A stretch of 64,000 nt of DNA from the NCBI GenBank assembly GCA_002025945.1, contig MWOO01000143.1, positions 62,001 through 126,000 of the forward strand, read 5' to 3'. The first letter of the stretch is position 1. The number at the start of each line of letters is the position of its first letter. The DNA comes from Prochlorococcus sp. HOT208_60m_813O14. Its GTDB lineage: Bacteria; Cyanobacteriota; Cyanobacteriia; PCC-6307; Cyanobiaceae. The translations under genes were made by a program, and so were the position numbers. This document shows positions 9,972-19,376 of the stretch, in pieces. The notes under the pieces are model-generated. The model had not been told where the DNA came from. It was given only the letters and a program-made list of their open reading frames with translations, and made no database searches.

Positions 9972-10022
9972 ATTATCTCCCGAATATCCATTAATAAAGA
10001 TCTTAATTAAGCTTCCAGAAAA

Positions 10023-10634
10023 ATGAGTAATGAATTAACTACAAACCTTGCTTCTTCAAAAGCAAATACAAGCATCGCAAGATGGTATGCTGTTCAAGTA
10101 GCATCAAGCTGTGAAAAAAAAGTAAAAGCGACTCTTGAGCAGAGATCAGTAACTTTAGGTGTTAATAATAGAATCATTGAAATTGAAATTCCCCAAACTC
10201 CAGGAATTAAATTAAAAAAAGATGGAAGCAGACAAACTACTGAAGAAAAAGTTTTCCCAGGTTATGTCCTCGTAAGAATGATTTTGGATGAAGATACAAT
10301 GATGGCTGTTAAAAGTACTCCAAATGTAATCAACTTTGTCGGTGCTGAAGACGGTAGAGGAAGCGGAAGATCGCGCGGTCATATCAAACCTCGACCATTA
10401 TCAAGACAAGAAGTTAATAGAATCTTTAAGCGCGCATCAGAGAAAAAAGCTGTAATCAAGTTAGACATTGAAGAAAAAGATAGAATCATTGTAACTAGCG
10501 GTCCATTCAAGGATTTCCAGGGAGAAGTTATAGAAGTTTCCGGAGAAAGAAATAAATTAAAAGCATTACTTTCAATATTTGGGCGCGAGACTCCTGTAGA
10601 ATTAGAATTCTCCCAAATCAATAAACAAAATTAA
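10023..10634 (+). CDS. nusG: NusG transcription elongation factor
   Basis: This 203-residue protein has the NGN domain with RWYAVQVASSCEKKVKATL near residue 20 and VFPGYVLVRM near 80, followed by a KOW domain near 150-195 with GPFKDFQGEVIEV. NusG travels with RNA polymerase, modulating pausing and coupling transcription to translation. It sits between secE and rplK, as in most bacteria. The N-terminal 19 residues are a low-complexity extension. ATG start. Nothing unusual in length or motifs. Confidence 0.97.
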   Translation: MSNELTTNLASSKANTSIARWYAVQVASSCEKKVKATLEQRSVTLGVNNRIIEIEIPQTPGIKLKKDGSRQTTEEKVFPGYVLVRMILDEDTMMAVKSTPNVINFVGAEDGRGSGRSRGHIKPRPLSRQEVNRIFKRASEKKAVIKLDIEEKDRIIVTSGPFKDFQGEVIEVSGERNKLKALLSIFGRETPVELEFSQINKQN

Positions 10635-10701
10635 TTTCTAATTGTTCTTGTTTATCGAGTAAAATTATGATTTTCTACTCCAGCTCAAATTCTCTAATCT
10701 A

Positions 10702-11127
10702 ATGGCAAAAAAAATTGTTGCAGTTATCAAGCTTGCTCTACAAGCAGGCAAAGCAAATCCTGCTCCTCCTGTAGGGCCAGCTTTAGGACAACATGGTGTC
10801 AATATCATGGCATTTTGCAAAGAATACAACGCAAGGACACAAGATAAAGCAGGTTTTGTAATTCCAGTCGAGATTTCTGTTTTTGAAGATAGAAGCTTTA
10901 CTTTTATCACAAAAACACCTCCTGCTTCCGTCTTAATAACAAAAGCAGCTGGTATAGAGAAAGGTTCAGGTGAATCCGCAAAAGGCTCTGTTGGAAATAT
11001 AAGTAAAGCTCAATTAGAAGAAATAGCCAAAACTAAGCTTCCTGATCTAAACTGTTCTAGTGTTGAATCAGCAATGAAAGTAATTGAGGGTACTGCTCGT
11101 AATATGGGCGTCTCTATCACTGATTGA
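10702..11127 (+). CDS. rplK: 50S ribosomal protein L11
   Basis: At 141 residues this is the normal length for L11. The N-terminal [27 protein letters not shown] is the conserved proline-rich switch region that contacts GTPase factors. The C-terminal RNA-binding domain, with [16 protein letters not shown], binds the 1067 region of 23S rRNA. L11 lies at the base of the L7/L12 stalk and is needed for Rel-dependent stringent signalling; a Rel gene is present elsewhere in the window. ATG start; next gene is rplA 66 bp downstream. Confidence 0.98.
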   Translation: MAKKIVAVIKLALQAGKANPAPPVGPALGQHGVNIMAFCKEYNARTQDKAGFVIPVEISVFEDRSFTFITKTPPASVLITKAAGIEKGSGESAKGSVGNISKAQLEEIAKTKLPDLNCSSVESAMKVIEGTARNMGVSITD

Positions 11128-11154
11128 GTTTAATACACAATTTCTCACTATTTA

Positions 11155-11184
11155 GGGGAGGTTAGTTAATAACCGTTTGCACCC
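11155..11184 (+). promoter_or_regulatory. Candidate L1-binding hairpin upstream of rplA
   Basis: In the 66-bp rplK-rplA gap, GGTTA (11160-11164) pairs with TAACC (11170-11174) around a GTTAA loop. Flanking GGG (11155-11157) can pair with CCC (11182-11184), leaving an asymmetric internal loop. L1 autoregulates its operon in many bacteria by binding an mRNA mimic of its rRNA site, and this is where such a site would sit. The match is by shape and position only, so it is tentative. Confidence 0.3.
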
Positions 11185-11193
11185 AATATTATT

Positions 11194-11901
11194 ATGAAAA
11201 AACTATCTAAAAGAATGGCGGCTCTATCAACAAAGATAGAAGATCGCATTTACCCACCACTTGAAGCTCTCAGTATTATCAAGGAAAATGCTAATGCAAA
11301 ATTTGATGAAACTATTGAAGCACATATACGCCTAGGTATTGATCCAAAATATACTGATCAACAATTAAGGACCACTGTTGCATTACCACATGGTACTGGC
11401 CAAAGCATCAAAATTGCAGTAATTACAAGCGGTGAGAATGTATCTAAAGCTAAGGCTGCTGGTGCAGATTTATTTGGAGAAGAAGATCTGGTAGAAAGCA
11501 TCAACAAAGGAAATATGGAGTTTGATCTACTTATTGCAACTCCAGATATGATGCCAAAGGTTGCAAAATTAGGAAGAGTTTTAGGACCTAGAGGTTTAAT
11601 GCCTAATCCTAAAGCTGGGACAGTAACTAATGACATTGCTAATGCAATAAAAGAATTCAAAGCTGGTAAGCTCGAATTTAGAGCAGATAAGGCTGGAATC
11701 GTTCATGTCCGCTTTGGAAAAGCAAGTTTCACAAAAGAGGCTCTATTTGACAACTTAAAAACCTTACAAGAATCAATTGATAAAAATAAACCAAGTGGCG
11801 CTAAAGGAAAGTATTGGAAAACTTTTTATGTAACTTCAACAATGGGCCCTTCAGTTCAATTAGACATAAATGCCGTACAAGATTACCAACCTGAAGGTTA
11901 A
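11194..11901 (+). CDS. rplA: 50S ribosomal protein L1
   Basis: The 235-residue protein has the L1 layout: an N-terminal segment [14 protein letters not shown], the first domain with [23 protein letters not shown], the inserted domain with [19 protein letters not shown] (the rRNA-contact loop), and a return to domain I at the C terminus. It forms the L1 stalk that helps release deacylated tRNA and often represses its own operon. ATG start 66 bp after rplK; a 191-bp leader separates it from rplJ. Confidence 0.98.
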   Translation: MKKLSKRMAALSTKIEDRIYPPLEALSIIKENANAKFDETIEAHIRLGIDPKYTDQQLRTTVALPHGTGQSIKIAVITSGENVSKAKAAGADLFGEEDLVESINKGNMEFDLLIATPDMMPKVAKLGRVLGPRGLMPNPKAGTVTNDIANAIKEFKAGKLEFRADKAGIVHVRFGKASFTKEALFDNLKTLQESIDKNKPSGAKGKYWKTFYVTSTMGPSVQLDINAVQDYQPEG

Positions 11902-11911
11902 CGCTTTGTAG

Positions 11912-11917
11912 TATAAT
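11912..11917 (+). promoter_or_regulatory. Putative -10 element for the rplJ-rplL transcript
   Basis: A perfect TATAAT lies 10 bp after the rplA stop and just upstream of the folded L10 leader, so a transcript starting near 11924 would begin with the leader. No convincing -35 box is visible at the usual spacing, which is common in AT-rich picocyanobacterial promoters. In this base composition TATAAT can occur by chance. Confidence 0.4.
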
Positions 11918-11929
11918 TTAAATTGCAAT

Positions 11930-12020
11930 AATACGGCCAAAGAAAGTAGGTTGATTTAGTTATTCTAAATTTTTAATTCCTACCGAGGACTCGTCTTAAA
12001 TTATTTCTTTTTGGATCTAA
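11930..12020 (+). ncRNA. Ribosomal protein L10 leader (rplJL autoregulatory RNA element)
   Basis: In the 191-bp gap before rplJ, CCAAAGAAA (11937-11945) pairs with TTTCTTTTTGG (12004-12014). An inner stem pairs GTAGG (11946-11950) with CCTAC (11989-11993). The conserved TACCGAGGAC segment follows the inner stem. This is the layout of the L10 leader, which binds the L10(L12)4 complex and lowers translation or read-through when the stalk proteins are in excess. Position directly upstream of rplJ-rplL fits. Exact ends are estimated from the pairing. Confidence 0.75.
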
Positions 12021-12091
12021 TAAAAGCGGCCTCTTTAAAAGAACTTTGTCGCATTTCCTGCTCTCCCTAAATTACGATCCAAAAAACATCA

Positions 12092-12619
12092 ATGGGCCGA
12101 ACACTAGAGAATAAGCAAAAAATCGTTACTGAGATTAAATCTCTTTTAGACGACTCGGAAATGGCTGTAGTTCTTGACTATAAAGGTTTAACTATCAAAG
12201 AGATGTCAGATTTGCGATCTAGATTGCAAACAACTAACGGCATCTGCAAAGTTACTAAAAATTCATTAATGCGAAAAGCTATTGATGGAGATAGTAATTG
12301 GAACGATCTTGAATCTTTACTGACTGGAACAAATGCTTTTGTGTTAATTAAAGAAGATGTTGGTGGCGCTGTAAAAGCAATCCAATCTTTTCAAAAAGAC
12401 ACCAAAAAATCCGAGACCAAAGGAGCTTTATTTGAAGGCAGACTTCTTAGCGATTCTGAAATAAAAGAAATTGCAAGTCTTCCATCTAAAGAAGTATTGA
12501 TGGCAAAAATTGCTGGCGCTTTAAATGGCGTAGCAACAAAAATTGCGATCTCTATCAATGAAGTGCCTTCTGGGCTTGCAAGATCACTTAAACAACATTC
12601 TGAAAAATCAGAATCTTAA
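12092..12619 (+). CDS. rplJ: 50S ribosomal protein L10
   Basis: This 175-residue protein begins [18 protein letters not shown] and continues [17 protein letters not shown] and [12 protein letters not shown], all standard for L10. The C-terminal helix (residues about 140-175) carries the L7/L12 dimers. L10 anchors the stalk to 23S rRNA and, together with L12, represses the rplJL message through the leader just upstream. It is separated from rplL by 28 bp. ATG start at the end of the leader. Confidence 0.98.
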   Translation: MGRTLENKQKIVTEIKSLLDDSEMAVVLDYKGLTIKEMSDLRSRLQTTNGICKVTKNSLMRKAIDGDSNWNDLESLLTGTNAFVLIKEDVGGAVKAIQSFQKDTKKSETKGALFEGRLLSDSEIKEIASLPSKEVLMAKIAGALNGVATKIAISINEVPSGLARSLKQHSEKSES

Positions 12620-12647
12620 ATCAAAACCCTAATTAACTTTTAAGAAA

Positions 12648-13043
12648 ATGTCCGCAAAAACTGAAGAAATTCTTGAATCATTAAAATCTTTATCACTTTT
12701 AGAAGCATCTGAGCTTGTAAAGCAAATTGAAGAGGCTTTTGGTGTATCTGCTGCAGCCTCTGCAGGTGTAGTAATGGCAGCTCCAGGAGCAGCTGGCGGT
12801 GACGCAGATGGTGGCGCTGCTGAAGAAAAAACTGAATTTGATGTAGTTCTCGAAAGCTTTGATGCAGCTGCAAAAATCAAAGTACTTAAGGTTGTAAGAA
12901 ATGCAACTGGTCTAGGTCTTGGCGATGCAAAAGCACTTGTTGAATCTGCACCAAAAACAGTAAAAGAAGGAATTGCCAAAGCAGATGCTGAATCTTTAAA
13001 GAAAGAGATTGAAGAAGCTGGCGGTAAAGTTACACTTAAGTAA
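12648..13043 (+). CDS. rplL: 50S ribosomal protein L7/L12
   Basis: At 131 residues this is typical for cyanobacterial L7/L12. A short helical N-terminal dimerisation domain ([27 protein letters not shown] is its core) is followed by an Ala/Gly-rich flexible hinge at about 40-60. The C-terminal factor-binding domain has [20 protein letters not shown] and GGKVTLK. It recruits and activates translational GTPases. The alanine-rich coding region also opens long antisense frames, which are artefacts. ATG start. Confidence 0.98.
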
Positions 13044-13057
13044 GAGTACATTTTTTC

Positions 13058-13082
13058 AAGCCGATAACCTTAATATCGGCTT
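13058..13082 (+). terminator. Perfect 9-bp hairpin after rplL (attenuator or weak terminator)
   Basis: AAGCCGATA (13058-13066) and TATCGGCTT (13074-13082) form a perfect stem with a 7-nt loop, 15 bp after the rplL stop and 8 bp before the rnhA start. A T-run (13051-13056) lies before the stem and an A-run after it, so there is no downstream U-tract for a classic intrinsic terminator on the plus strand. It may trim expression between ribosomal genes and rnhA or protect the rplL 3' end. Confidence 0.4.
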
Positions 13083-13090
13083 CAAAAATT

Positions 13091-13810
13091 ATGAATAGTG
13101 ATAGTATTGCGATTGAAGCCGCAACAGATGGAGCCTGCAGTGGTAATCCAGGCCCAGGTGGTTGGGGCGGTTTAATAATTTTTGACGATAACAGCGAATT
13201 AGAAATAGGTGGTTCCGAGCAAAATACTACTAATAACAGAATGGAACTCACTGCGGCTATAAAAACTCTTGAGAAATTAAAAACCTACAAATTAAAAGAG
13301 AACTTTAAACTAAGAACTGATAGTAAATATGTCATAGAGGGTTATACAAAATGGATTATTAATTGGAAGAAAAATGGATGGAAAACAAGTTCAGGAAAAC
13401 CCGTTCAAAATCTTGATCTATGGCAAAAAATTGATCAATTAAGAATTCATGGCCTAATAATGGAATATGTAAAAGGTCATAGCGGGGATAAACAAAATGA
13501 TAGGGTTGATAAAATTGCAACTAATTACAGCAAAGGTATATCTATAGAAAGTAACTTAAAAAAAGAAGAATCCTCAGTTGATTTTTCCAAAAAAAATGCA
13601 CCTGCAGAAATTCAGGAATTATTTTCCCGCAATGAATTAATTCAAAAATTTGCAGAAAAAAAGTACCTGTTAAGTTCACCTGAACTAGACACCTTATTAG
13701 GTGATGAAAACTACTTAAAGATAAAACAATATTCACTTTTTGAATGGCGCAATTGGAGATTGATTCCTAAAGATAAAAAATATTGGATAATAGAAAAAAA
13801 AGAAACCTAA
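13091..13810 (+). CDS. rnhA: Ribonuclease HI with an unusual C-terminal extension
   Basis: Residues 1-150 form a bacterial RNase HI domain with the acidic active site visible: D13 (ATDGAC), E52 (MELTAA), D77 (RTDSKYV) and D140 (NDRVD), plus H130 in KGHSGD. It removes RNA from RNA-DNA hybrids during replication and R-loop clearance. Typical RNase HI has about 150-160 residues; this one has 239. The extra ~85 residues, rich in charged and aromatic residues ([17 protein letters not shown] near the end), match no domain I recognise. The frame is intact, so the extension looks genuine. ATG start 8 bp after a hairpin. Confidence 0.92.
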   Translation: MNSDSIAIEAATDGACSGNPGPGGWGGLIIFDDNSELEIGGSEQNTTNNRMELTAAIKTLEKLKTYKLKENFKLRTDSKYVIEGYTKWIINWKKNGWKTSSGKPVQNLDLWQKIDQLRIHGLIMEYVKGHSGDKQNDRVDKIATNYSKGISIESNLKKEESSVDFSKKNAPAEIQELFSRNELIQKFAEKKYLLSSPELDTLLGDENYLKIKQYSLFEWRNWRLIPKDKKYWIIEKKET

Positions 13811-13816
13811 TTTTTT

Positions 13817-14986
13817 ATGAATGAACATAAGGGGGGATTCAAGAATCTTTATAAAAACTTGATTACCCCTGTATTAAAAAAAGACTCTGGAATTGATGCA
13901 GAATACTTAACAAATTTATCTCTTAGTCTCCTATCATTCAGTTCAAGAAAATATAATTGGCCTATAGTATCTTCTATCTTAAAAAATCTAAATGAAGAAT
14001 TTTCTGTAGTTGATAAAAGGTTAACTCAGAACATATGTGGAATAAATTTTTGTAATCCAATTGGTTTAGCTGCGGGTTTTGACAAAAATGGAAATGCTGC
14101 AAATATATGGAAAGATTTTGGTTTTGGATTTGCTGAGCTTGGTACAGTAACTAAATTTGCTCAGAATGGGAATCCCAAACCAAGGTTATTTAGATTGGCA
14201 GAAGAAGAAGCAGCATTAAATAGAATGGGTTTCAATAATAATGGTGCTGAAAATCTAGTTAAAAACTTTGTCGAACAAGGTATTGAGTTTAAAAAAGACA
14301 GGGATAACCTTTGTTTAGGGATAAATTTCGGGAAGTCAAAAATTACAAGTTTATCTCAAGCAAAAGATGATTATTTAACTTCTCTAAAATTATTAATTCC
14401 ATATTGTGATTACGCAGCAATAAACGTTAGTTCTCCAAATACTGAAGGGCTAAGAAAATTACAAGATCCAATTCTTCTAAAAGAACTTCTTAGAGAAATT
14501 AAAAACTTACCTAATTGTCCACCATTATTTGTAAAAATTGCACCAGATTTAGGCCTTAAAGATATTGAAGATATTTGCCAATTAATAATCGAGGAAAACA
14601 TCGATGGAATAATTGCTACAAACACCAGCATTGATAGATTAGGTCTTGAGAATAGAAAGATCAGGCAAACTGGATTATTACTCTCTCAAGAGAATGGAGG
14701 ATTAAGTGGAAGACCTCTTCAAAAAAAAGCAAATAAAATAATTAAACATATACATAATATTGATAAAAAGATTATTTTAATTGGCGTTGGTGGAATAGAT
14801 AGTCCTGAGTCAGCTTGGGAAAGAATTTGTTCTGGAGCATCTTTAATTCAACTTTATACAGGATGGATATATAAGGGTCCACAATTAGTTCCAGATATAC
14901 TTGAGGGAATTATAAAGCAACTCAATAATCATCAATTATCTAGTATAAAAGATGCAATTGGATCAGATTTAAAATGGGTTGAATAA
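13817..14986 (+). CDS. pyrD: Dihydroorotate dehydrogenase (quinone), class 2
   Basis: The 389-residue flavoprotein has an N-terminal membrane-associating helix region and the FMN barrel. Key motifs are NPIGLAAGFDKNG, NRMGFNNNG, the catalytic-Ser loop INVSSPNTEGLR typical of class 2 enzymes, FVKIAPDL, GIIATNTS and GLSGRPL. It oxidises dihydroorotate to orotate in pyrimidine synthesis and passes electrons to the quinone pool. It follows rnhA by 6 bp and precedes the aminotransferase gene by 9 bp, suggesting co-transcription with no obvious pathway link. ATG start. Confidence 0.96.
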   Translation: MNEHKGGFKNLYKNLITPVLKKDSGIDAEYLTNLSLSLLSFSSRKYNWPIVSSILKNLNEEFSVVDKRLTQNICGINFCNPIGLAAGFDKNGNAANIWKDFGFGFAELGTVTKFAQNGNPKPRLFRLAEEEAALNRMGFNNNGAENLVKNFVEQGIEFKKDRDNLCLGINFGKSKITSLSQAKDDYLTSLKLLIPYCDYAAINVSSPNTEGLRKLQDPILLKELLREIKNLPNCPPLFVKIAPDLGLKDIEDICQLIIEENIDGIIATNTSIDRLGLENRKIRQTGLLLSQENGGLSGRPLQKKANKIIKHIHNIDKKIILIGVGGIDSPESAWERICSGASLIQLYTGWIYKGPQLVPDILEGIIKQLNNHQLSSIKDAIGSDLKWVE

Positions 14987-14995
14987 AATTAGAGA

Positions 14996-16117
14996 ATGAA
15001 TAATGAACCTCATGATTACTCAACGTTAGCCATGCAAGGATCAAACTTGAAACACGGTGGAAATGTATATGCAACTGCGAAAAAATTAAATTTATTACCC
15101 TCCGAAATCATTGATGCAAGTGCATCATTAGTACCCTTTGATCCCCCTCAATTACTAATAGATTCAATAAATGCGGAAATTAAGAATCTTGGCTTTAGAT
15201 ATTACCCAGAAAGAAACTTGAGTGATCTGAAAGAAATAATCGGCAAATTTCATGGGATAAATCCAGACAATATATTGCCCGGAAATGGAGCTTCTGAATT
15301 AATAACCTGGGCAGGTTATGAAGCATCCAAATTCGGAATAAGTTGTATTCCTTCTCCATCATTTGTTGATTATGAAAGATCTTTAAATTGTTGGAATAGC
15401 AATTTTATACATTGCGAATTACCAAAAAACTGGAATGATATTTTTCCTCAATCATTTCCGCTTCATCCAAAAGGTGATGTTATTTGGATAACAAATCCAC
15501 ATAACCCTACCGGCCAATTATGGGAAAAGAATTCATTGGAGGAAGTTGTGAAAAAATATAAATTAGTTATCTGCGATGAAGCTTTCTTATCGATAACACC
15601 TAATGGAGACAAAGAATCTTTAATACCATTAACCAAAAAATTTGATAATTTATTAGTCTTGAGAAGCTTGACCAAAATCTTCAATATTCCTGGTCTTAGA
15701 TTAGGTTACGTTATTGGCTCTTCGAAAAAACTTAAACAATGGGAAATAAATAGAGATCCTTGGCCTTTAAATTCATTTTCTATTAAAGCCGGAATTGATC
15801 TACTAAGTAATAAGAAATTCTATGCACAGTGGACAAAACAGATTCACAGCTGGATAAATATTGAAAAAAAGAGAGTATTTGAAAAATTATTAAAAGTAGA
15901 GAACCTTAAAGTTCATAACTCTTCAACCAACTTTTTTTTAATAGAAAGTGAAACATCCTTGTCGCCAAATATAAAATACTTAGAAAACAAGGGAATATTG
16001 CTTAGAGAATGCACTTCATTTAGATTTCTTGACGAAAAGTGGGCAAGAATAAGTCTGCAGAATAGAAAAAATAACACTCTTTTATGCGAAGAAATTCAGA
16101 ATTCCTTTAAAAAATAA
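14996..16117 (+). CDS. CobC/CobD-type aminotransferase-fold PLP enzyme (threonine-phosphate decarboxylase-like)
   Basis: The 373-residue fold-type I PLP protein starts with HGGNVYATAKKL and IDASASLVPF, the pattern of CobC/CobD enzymes rather than HisC, then LPGNGASELI, ITNPHNPTG and the PLP-lysine segment RSLTKIFNIPGLRLGY. CobD makes (R)-1-amino-2-propanol phosphate from threonine phosphate for the corrin side chain. Prochlorococcus makes pseudocobalamin, so such an enzyme is expected. A broader aminotransferase role cannot be excluded. Its 3' end overlaps the convergent murG by 22 bp. Confidence 0.82.
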   Translation: MNNEPHDYSTLAMQGSNLKHGGNVYATAKKLNLLPSEIIDASASLVPFDPPQLLIDSINAEIKNLGFRYYPERNLSDLKEIIGKFHGINPDNILPGNGASELITWAGYEASKFGISCIPSPSFVDYERSLNCWNSNFIHCELPKNWNDIFPQSFPLHPKGDVIWITNPHNPTGQLWEKNSLEEVVKKYKLVICDEAFLSITPNGDKESLIPLTKKFDNLLVLRSLTKIFNIPGLRLGYVIGSSKKLKQWEINRDPWPLNSFSIKAGIDLLSNKKFYAQWTKQIHSWINIEKKRVFEKLLKVENLKVHNSSTNFFLIESETSLSPNIKYLENKGILLRECTSFRFLDEKWARISLQNRKNNTLLCEEIQNSFKK

Positions 16118-17187
16118 TTAATATACTTTTTAATCTCATTTTTAGATTTAATTTTATTATTATTTTCCATATTCTTCTTCATAAGATCTAATATTTCATA
16201 ATGATTTTTTTGATTTTTTGATTTTATTTTAAAAATTCTTTCTAGAGTTTTTTCAAAAACTTCTTTGGACATTTTATTCTGATTGATTAAAACTGAGCCT
16301 CCACTTGCAGCAAGAATCATGGCATTTTTCTCCTGATGATTATTTTTAGAATCTGGATATGGAATTAAAATTGAAGGTTTTTCAGCCTCCATTAATTCAT
16401 TGATTGTTCCTGCACCAGATCTCGATATTACAAGATCACAGTTTTGAATTAAAGCTGCTATGTCATTAGTAAATTTCTTTTGAATATAATTTTTGGAGTT
16501 TTTTACACGCAAAGGTTTTAGATTAGATTCGCCAACAATATGAACTATCCGAAATTGTTTTTTTATTAAAAATTCTAGAGATTCATAAAGAATTTGATTT
16601 ATAGCTTTTGCTCCTTGACTACCACCCATAACAATCAAAAGAGGTCCATTTCCTTTTGGAACCCATTCTGGCAAAAAATTAAATTTATAGAATTGCTCTC
16701 TTAAAGGTGTTCCAGTGAAAATAGTTTTACAATTTTTTAAATAAGAATTTGTTTCTTTAAATCCTAAAAGAACATAGTTACATAAAAAACCAAAATATTT
16801 TGTGACCATTCCTGGAATTACATTTGATTCATGAATAATGATAGGTATCCTTAGAAGTTTTGAAGCAACAATAGTAGGTGCTGATATATAACCGCCAGTC
16901 GCAAAAACTAAATTAATTTTTTTTTCTTTTAAGATCCTAATTATTTGAAAAGTTGACATTAAAATTTCTATATATTGATAAAACAAAAAAATATTTTTTC
17001 TTGGTGTCTTTATATTCAAAGTCCTCAAATTATATTTTTCGGGAATAAAATTTGCATCAAGTCTTTGACTAACACCTAACCAATGAATATTCCATTCATC
17101 TTCCACCTCTTTAGAAACTGCTAAGGCTGGGAAAATATGCCCCCCTGTCCCACTTGCTGCAACTAATAAATTATTTTTTTTAGACAT
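16096..17187 (-). CDS. murG: MurG, UDP-GlcNAc:lipid I N-acetylglucosaminyltransferase
   Basis: This 363-residue GT28 protein begins LLVAASGTGGHIFPALAV, the donor-loop motif of MurG, and later has [38 protein letters not shown] and SRSGAGTINELM (UDP-GlcNAc pocket). It adds GlcNAc to lipid I at the inner face of the plasma membrane to make lipid II for peptidoglycan. The C terminus is very Lys/Asn-rich and overlaps the 3' end of the upstream convergent gene by 22 bp. ATG start at 17187. Confidence 0.95.
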   Translation of the reverse strand: MSKKNNLLVAASGTGGHIFPALAVSKEVEDEWNIHWLGVSQRLDANFIPEKYNLRTLNIKTPRKNIFLFYQYIEILMSTFQIIRILKEKKINLVFATGGYISAPTIVASKLLRIPIIIHESNVIPGMVTKYFGFLCNYVLLGFKETNSYLKNCKTIFTGTPLREQFYKFNFLPEWVPKGNGPLLIVMGGSQGAKAINQILYESLEFLIKKQFRIVHIVGESNLKPLRVKNSKNYIQKKFTNDIAALIQNCDLVISRSGAGTINELMEAEKPSILIPYPDSKNNHQEKNAMILAASGGSVLINQNKMSKEVFEKTLERIFKIKSKNQKNHYEILDLMKKNMENNNKIKSKNEIKKYINYFLKEF

Positions 17188-17218
17188 AAAAAACTAAAAT
17201 AGTAGAATAAAATAACCA

Positions 17219-17953
17219 ATGATTAATATGTTTAATTTAAACTTATTCAAAAATATAGGATTTCTTCTCTACTTATTTGTTTATCTTATTTTTCCCTATT
17301 CAGCAATAACGCAAACTTTGAAAGTTGATTTTATAAGAAATCTAGAAAAATCCTTAAATGCAAAAGATTTAGAATTCATTAGAAAAAATTTTAGAAATGA
17401 AGAAAGCCAAAATATACCAAAACAATTTTCAAAGATTATTAATGATTTCCCTAACAGCAAATGGAAGATCAAAAGGTTAAAATCTAATATTCCAGATGAA
17501 GATATTTTGCGAATAAAAGTTTTTGGGGAAAAAATAGTTAATGGAGAAATATATATACTCGAATCCAAATTTGATTATTTATTTTCAAACGTAAATGGGA
17601 AAATACATGAAGGGATTATCAAAAATTTATTCACCACGATAAGAAACGATAATAAAAAAATAGATATTAGTTTTAATATTCCTGATAGAGTTCTTACTGG
17701 TTCAAAATACGATATCGATATAATTCTAAATAAGCCTCTTGAAGAAGTTATTATTGCTGGAGCTATAAAACCTCATCAAGTTAATTCATTGTTTGAACAA
17801 GAAATATTACTGGAGCCATTGGCGTCTGGAGGAATTTTTAAAATAACAAGAGCCCCTTCAAAACCAGGGATACAAATTTGGTCAGGAATCATAGCTCATC
17901 CTGAAGGAATGATTACTTTCACAAAGAGCATTGATATTGTTGATAAGATATAG
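17219..17953 (+). CDS. Conserved exported or membrane-anchored hypothetical protein
   Basis: I do not recognise this 244-residue protein. Residues 1-32 look like a signal peptide or anchor (NIGFLLYLFVYLIFPYSAI followed by TQT). The rest is mainly beta-structured and polar, with a distinctive C-terminal half: NIPDRVLTGSKYDIDIILNKPLEEVIIAGAIKP is its core, with a repeated hydrophobic-polar alternation ending in GMITFTKSIDIV. No catalytic motif stands out. It lies alone between murG and pgk, which are both on the minus strand. ATG start; a second ATG lies three codons later. Likely periplasmic or lumenal. Confidence 0.75.
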   Translation: MINMFNLNLFKNIGFLLYLFVYLIFPYSAITQTLKVDFIRNLEKSLNAKDLEFIRKNFRNEESQNIPKQFSKIINDFPNSKWKIKRLKSNIPDEDILRIKVFGEKIVNGEIYILESKFDYLFSNVNGKIHEGIIKNLFTTIRNDNKKIDISFNIPDRVLTGSKYDIDIILNKPLEEVIIAGAIKPHQVNSLFEQEILLEPLASGGIFKITRAPSKPGIQIWSGIIAHPEGMITFTKSIDIVDKI

Positions 17954-17954
17954 C

Positions 17955-19163
17955 CTAAGCGTCGTTTAACGCAGCCACACCTGGTAAAGTTTTACCTTCT
18001 AAAAGTTCCAAACTAGCCCCACCTCCAGTAGATATATGAGACATTTTCTCAGCTAATCCTGCTTTTTCAACTGCTGCGACTGAATCTCCACCACCAATTA
18101 TTGTACAAACTTCAGAAAAAGCACTTAAGTCCGCAAGAGTCGTAGCTATTGCATTTGTACCGTCTGCAAATTTATCAAATTCAAAAACTCCCATTGGACC
18201 ATTCCAAATAATTGTCTTACATTCTGCAAGAGCATTCTGAAAAACTTTAATGGAATCTGGACCAATATCTAGACCCATCCAATTCCCACTTATTGCATCA
18301 ATTTGAGATATTTTACTATTGGCGTCAGGAGAAAATTCATCAGCCAAAACAACATCAGTGGGTAATAGCAATTCTACTCCTTTTGCTTTTGCTTTTGCTT
18401 CTAAATCTTTAGCAAGCTCAAGTTTATCTTCTTCTACAAGGCTCTTTCCGACATCTAAACCTCTAGCTTTATAAAAAGTGAAAATCATACCTCCACCAAT
18501 CATGATTTTGTCACACTTATCTAGTAAAGAATCAAGTACTCCAATTTTGCTACTAACCTTTGATCCTCCAACTATTGCTGCCAATGGACGATTTGGGGAA
18601 TCTACAGCTCCTTGTAGGTATTTCAATTCTTTTTCTAAAAGAAATCCAGCTACTGAGGGACTTAAATAATTTGTAACACCCTGAGTTGAAGCATGCGCTC
18701 TATGAGCAGCACCGAAAGCATCATTTACGTACATATCTGCATGTGATGCTAATTTTTTAGCAAACTCCAGGTCGTTCTTTTCCTCTTCACCAAAAAAACG
18801 AACATTTTCAAGTAAAAGAACATCTCCATTAGATAAGCTATTTGATTGTGCAACTGCTTCATCACCAATACAACTGTTAGTAAGAGCAACATTTTGCCCC
18901 AACAATTCACTTAATCTTGCTGCTACTGGGGTTAATCTCATTTTTTCATTTACCTGACCCTTTGGTCTACCAAAATGAGCAGCTAAAATAACTTTTGCGG
19001 AATGATTAATAAGATATTCAATAGTTGGGATCGCTGCACGAATACGCGTATCGTCTGTTATTTGACCATCTTCATTTAATGGAACATTAAAATCTACTCT
19101 TACAAGAACTTTTTTTCCTTCTAAATGTGTCTTATCAAGACTGGAAAGAGATAATTTTGACAT
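17955..19163 (-). CDS. pgk: Phosphoglycerate kinase
   Basis: The 402-residue protein has the full PGK signature: [55 protein letters not shown], then the C-terminal ATP domain with [36 protein letters not shown] and [11 protein letters not shown]. It transfers phosphate between 1,3-bisphosphoglycerate and ADP, used in the Calvin cycle in reverse to activate 3-PGA. The 3' end nearly abuts the convergent unknown gene (1 bp between). ATG start; a 213-bp gap without recognisable features lies upstream. Confidence 0.98.
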   Translation of the reverse strand: MSKLSLSSLDKTHLEGKKVLVRVDFNVPLNEDGQITDDTRIRAAIPTIEYLINHSAKVILAAHFGRPKGQVNEKMRLTPVAARLSELLGQNVALTNSCIGDEAVAQSNSLSNGDVLLLENVRFFGEEEKNDLEFAKKLASHADMYVNDAFGAAHRAHASTQGVTNYLSPSVAGFLLEKELKYLQGAVDSPNRPLAAIVGGSKVSSKIGVLDSLLDKCDKIMIGGGMIFTFYKARGLDVGKSLVEEDKLELAKDLEAKAKAKGVELLLPTDVVLADEFSPDANSKISQIDAISGNWMGLDIGPDSIKVFQNALAECKTIIWNGPMGVFEFDKFADGTNAIATTLADLSAFSEVCTIIGGGDSVAAVEKAGLAEKMSHISTGGGASLELLEGKTLPGVAALNDA

Positions 19164-19376
19164 TAAACAAGCTATATTTATAATCTCAAGACCCTAACGT
19201 TAATTTGGGCTTATTGGGTTAAAAAGTAGTTACTGTTACCTATGCCTTAATAAATTTTAAAAATTAACGATTATAAAAATTTTTTAGTCATTAAATTTAT
19301 ACTAAACTTTAGAAGTAAATACTTTTGAAACTTATAAAAACTAAAAGGAATACAAAATTTTATTTGATTTATTGAA

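Noticed and set aside
12629..13051. Long antisense frames across rplL
   Set aside because: They mirror the Ala/Glu-rich codons of L7/L12 and give low-complexity Ala/Ser/Pro or Gln/Leu/His peptides with no family features.
19164..19376. Search for a tRNA or small RNA in the pgk-rbgA gap
   Set aside because: No T-arm (GGTTCRA-type) sequence, cloverleaf pairing or strong hairpin was seen; the frame crossing it on the minus strand is an rbgA shadow.
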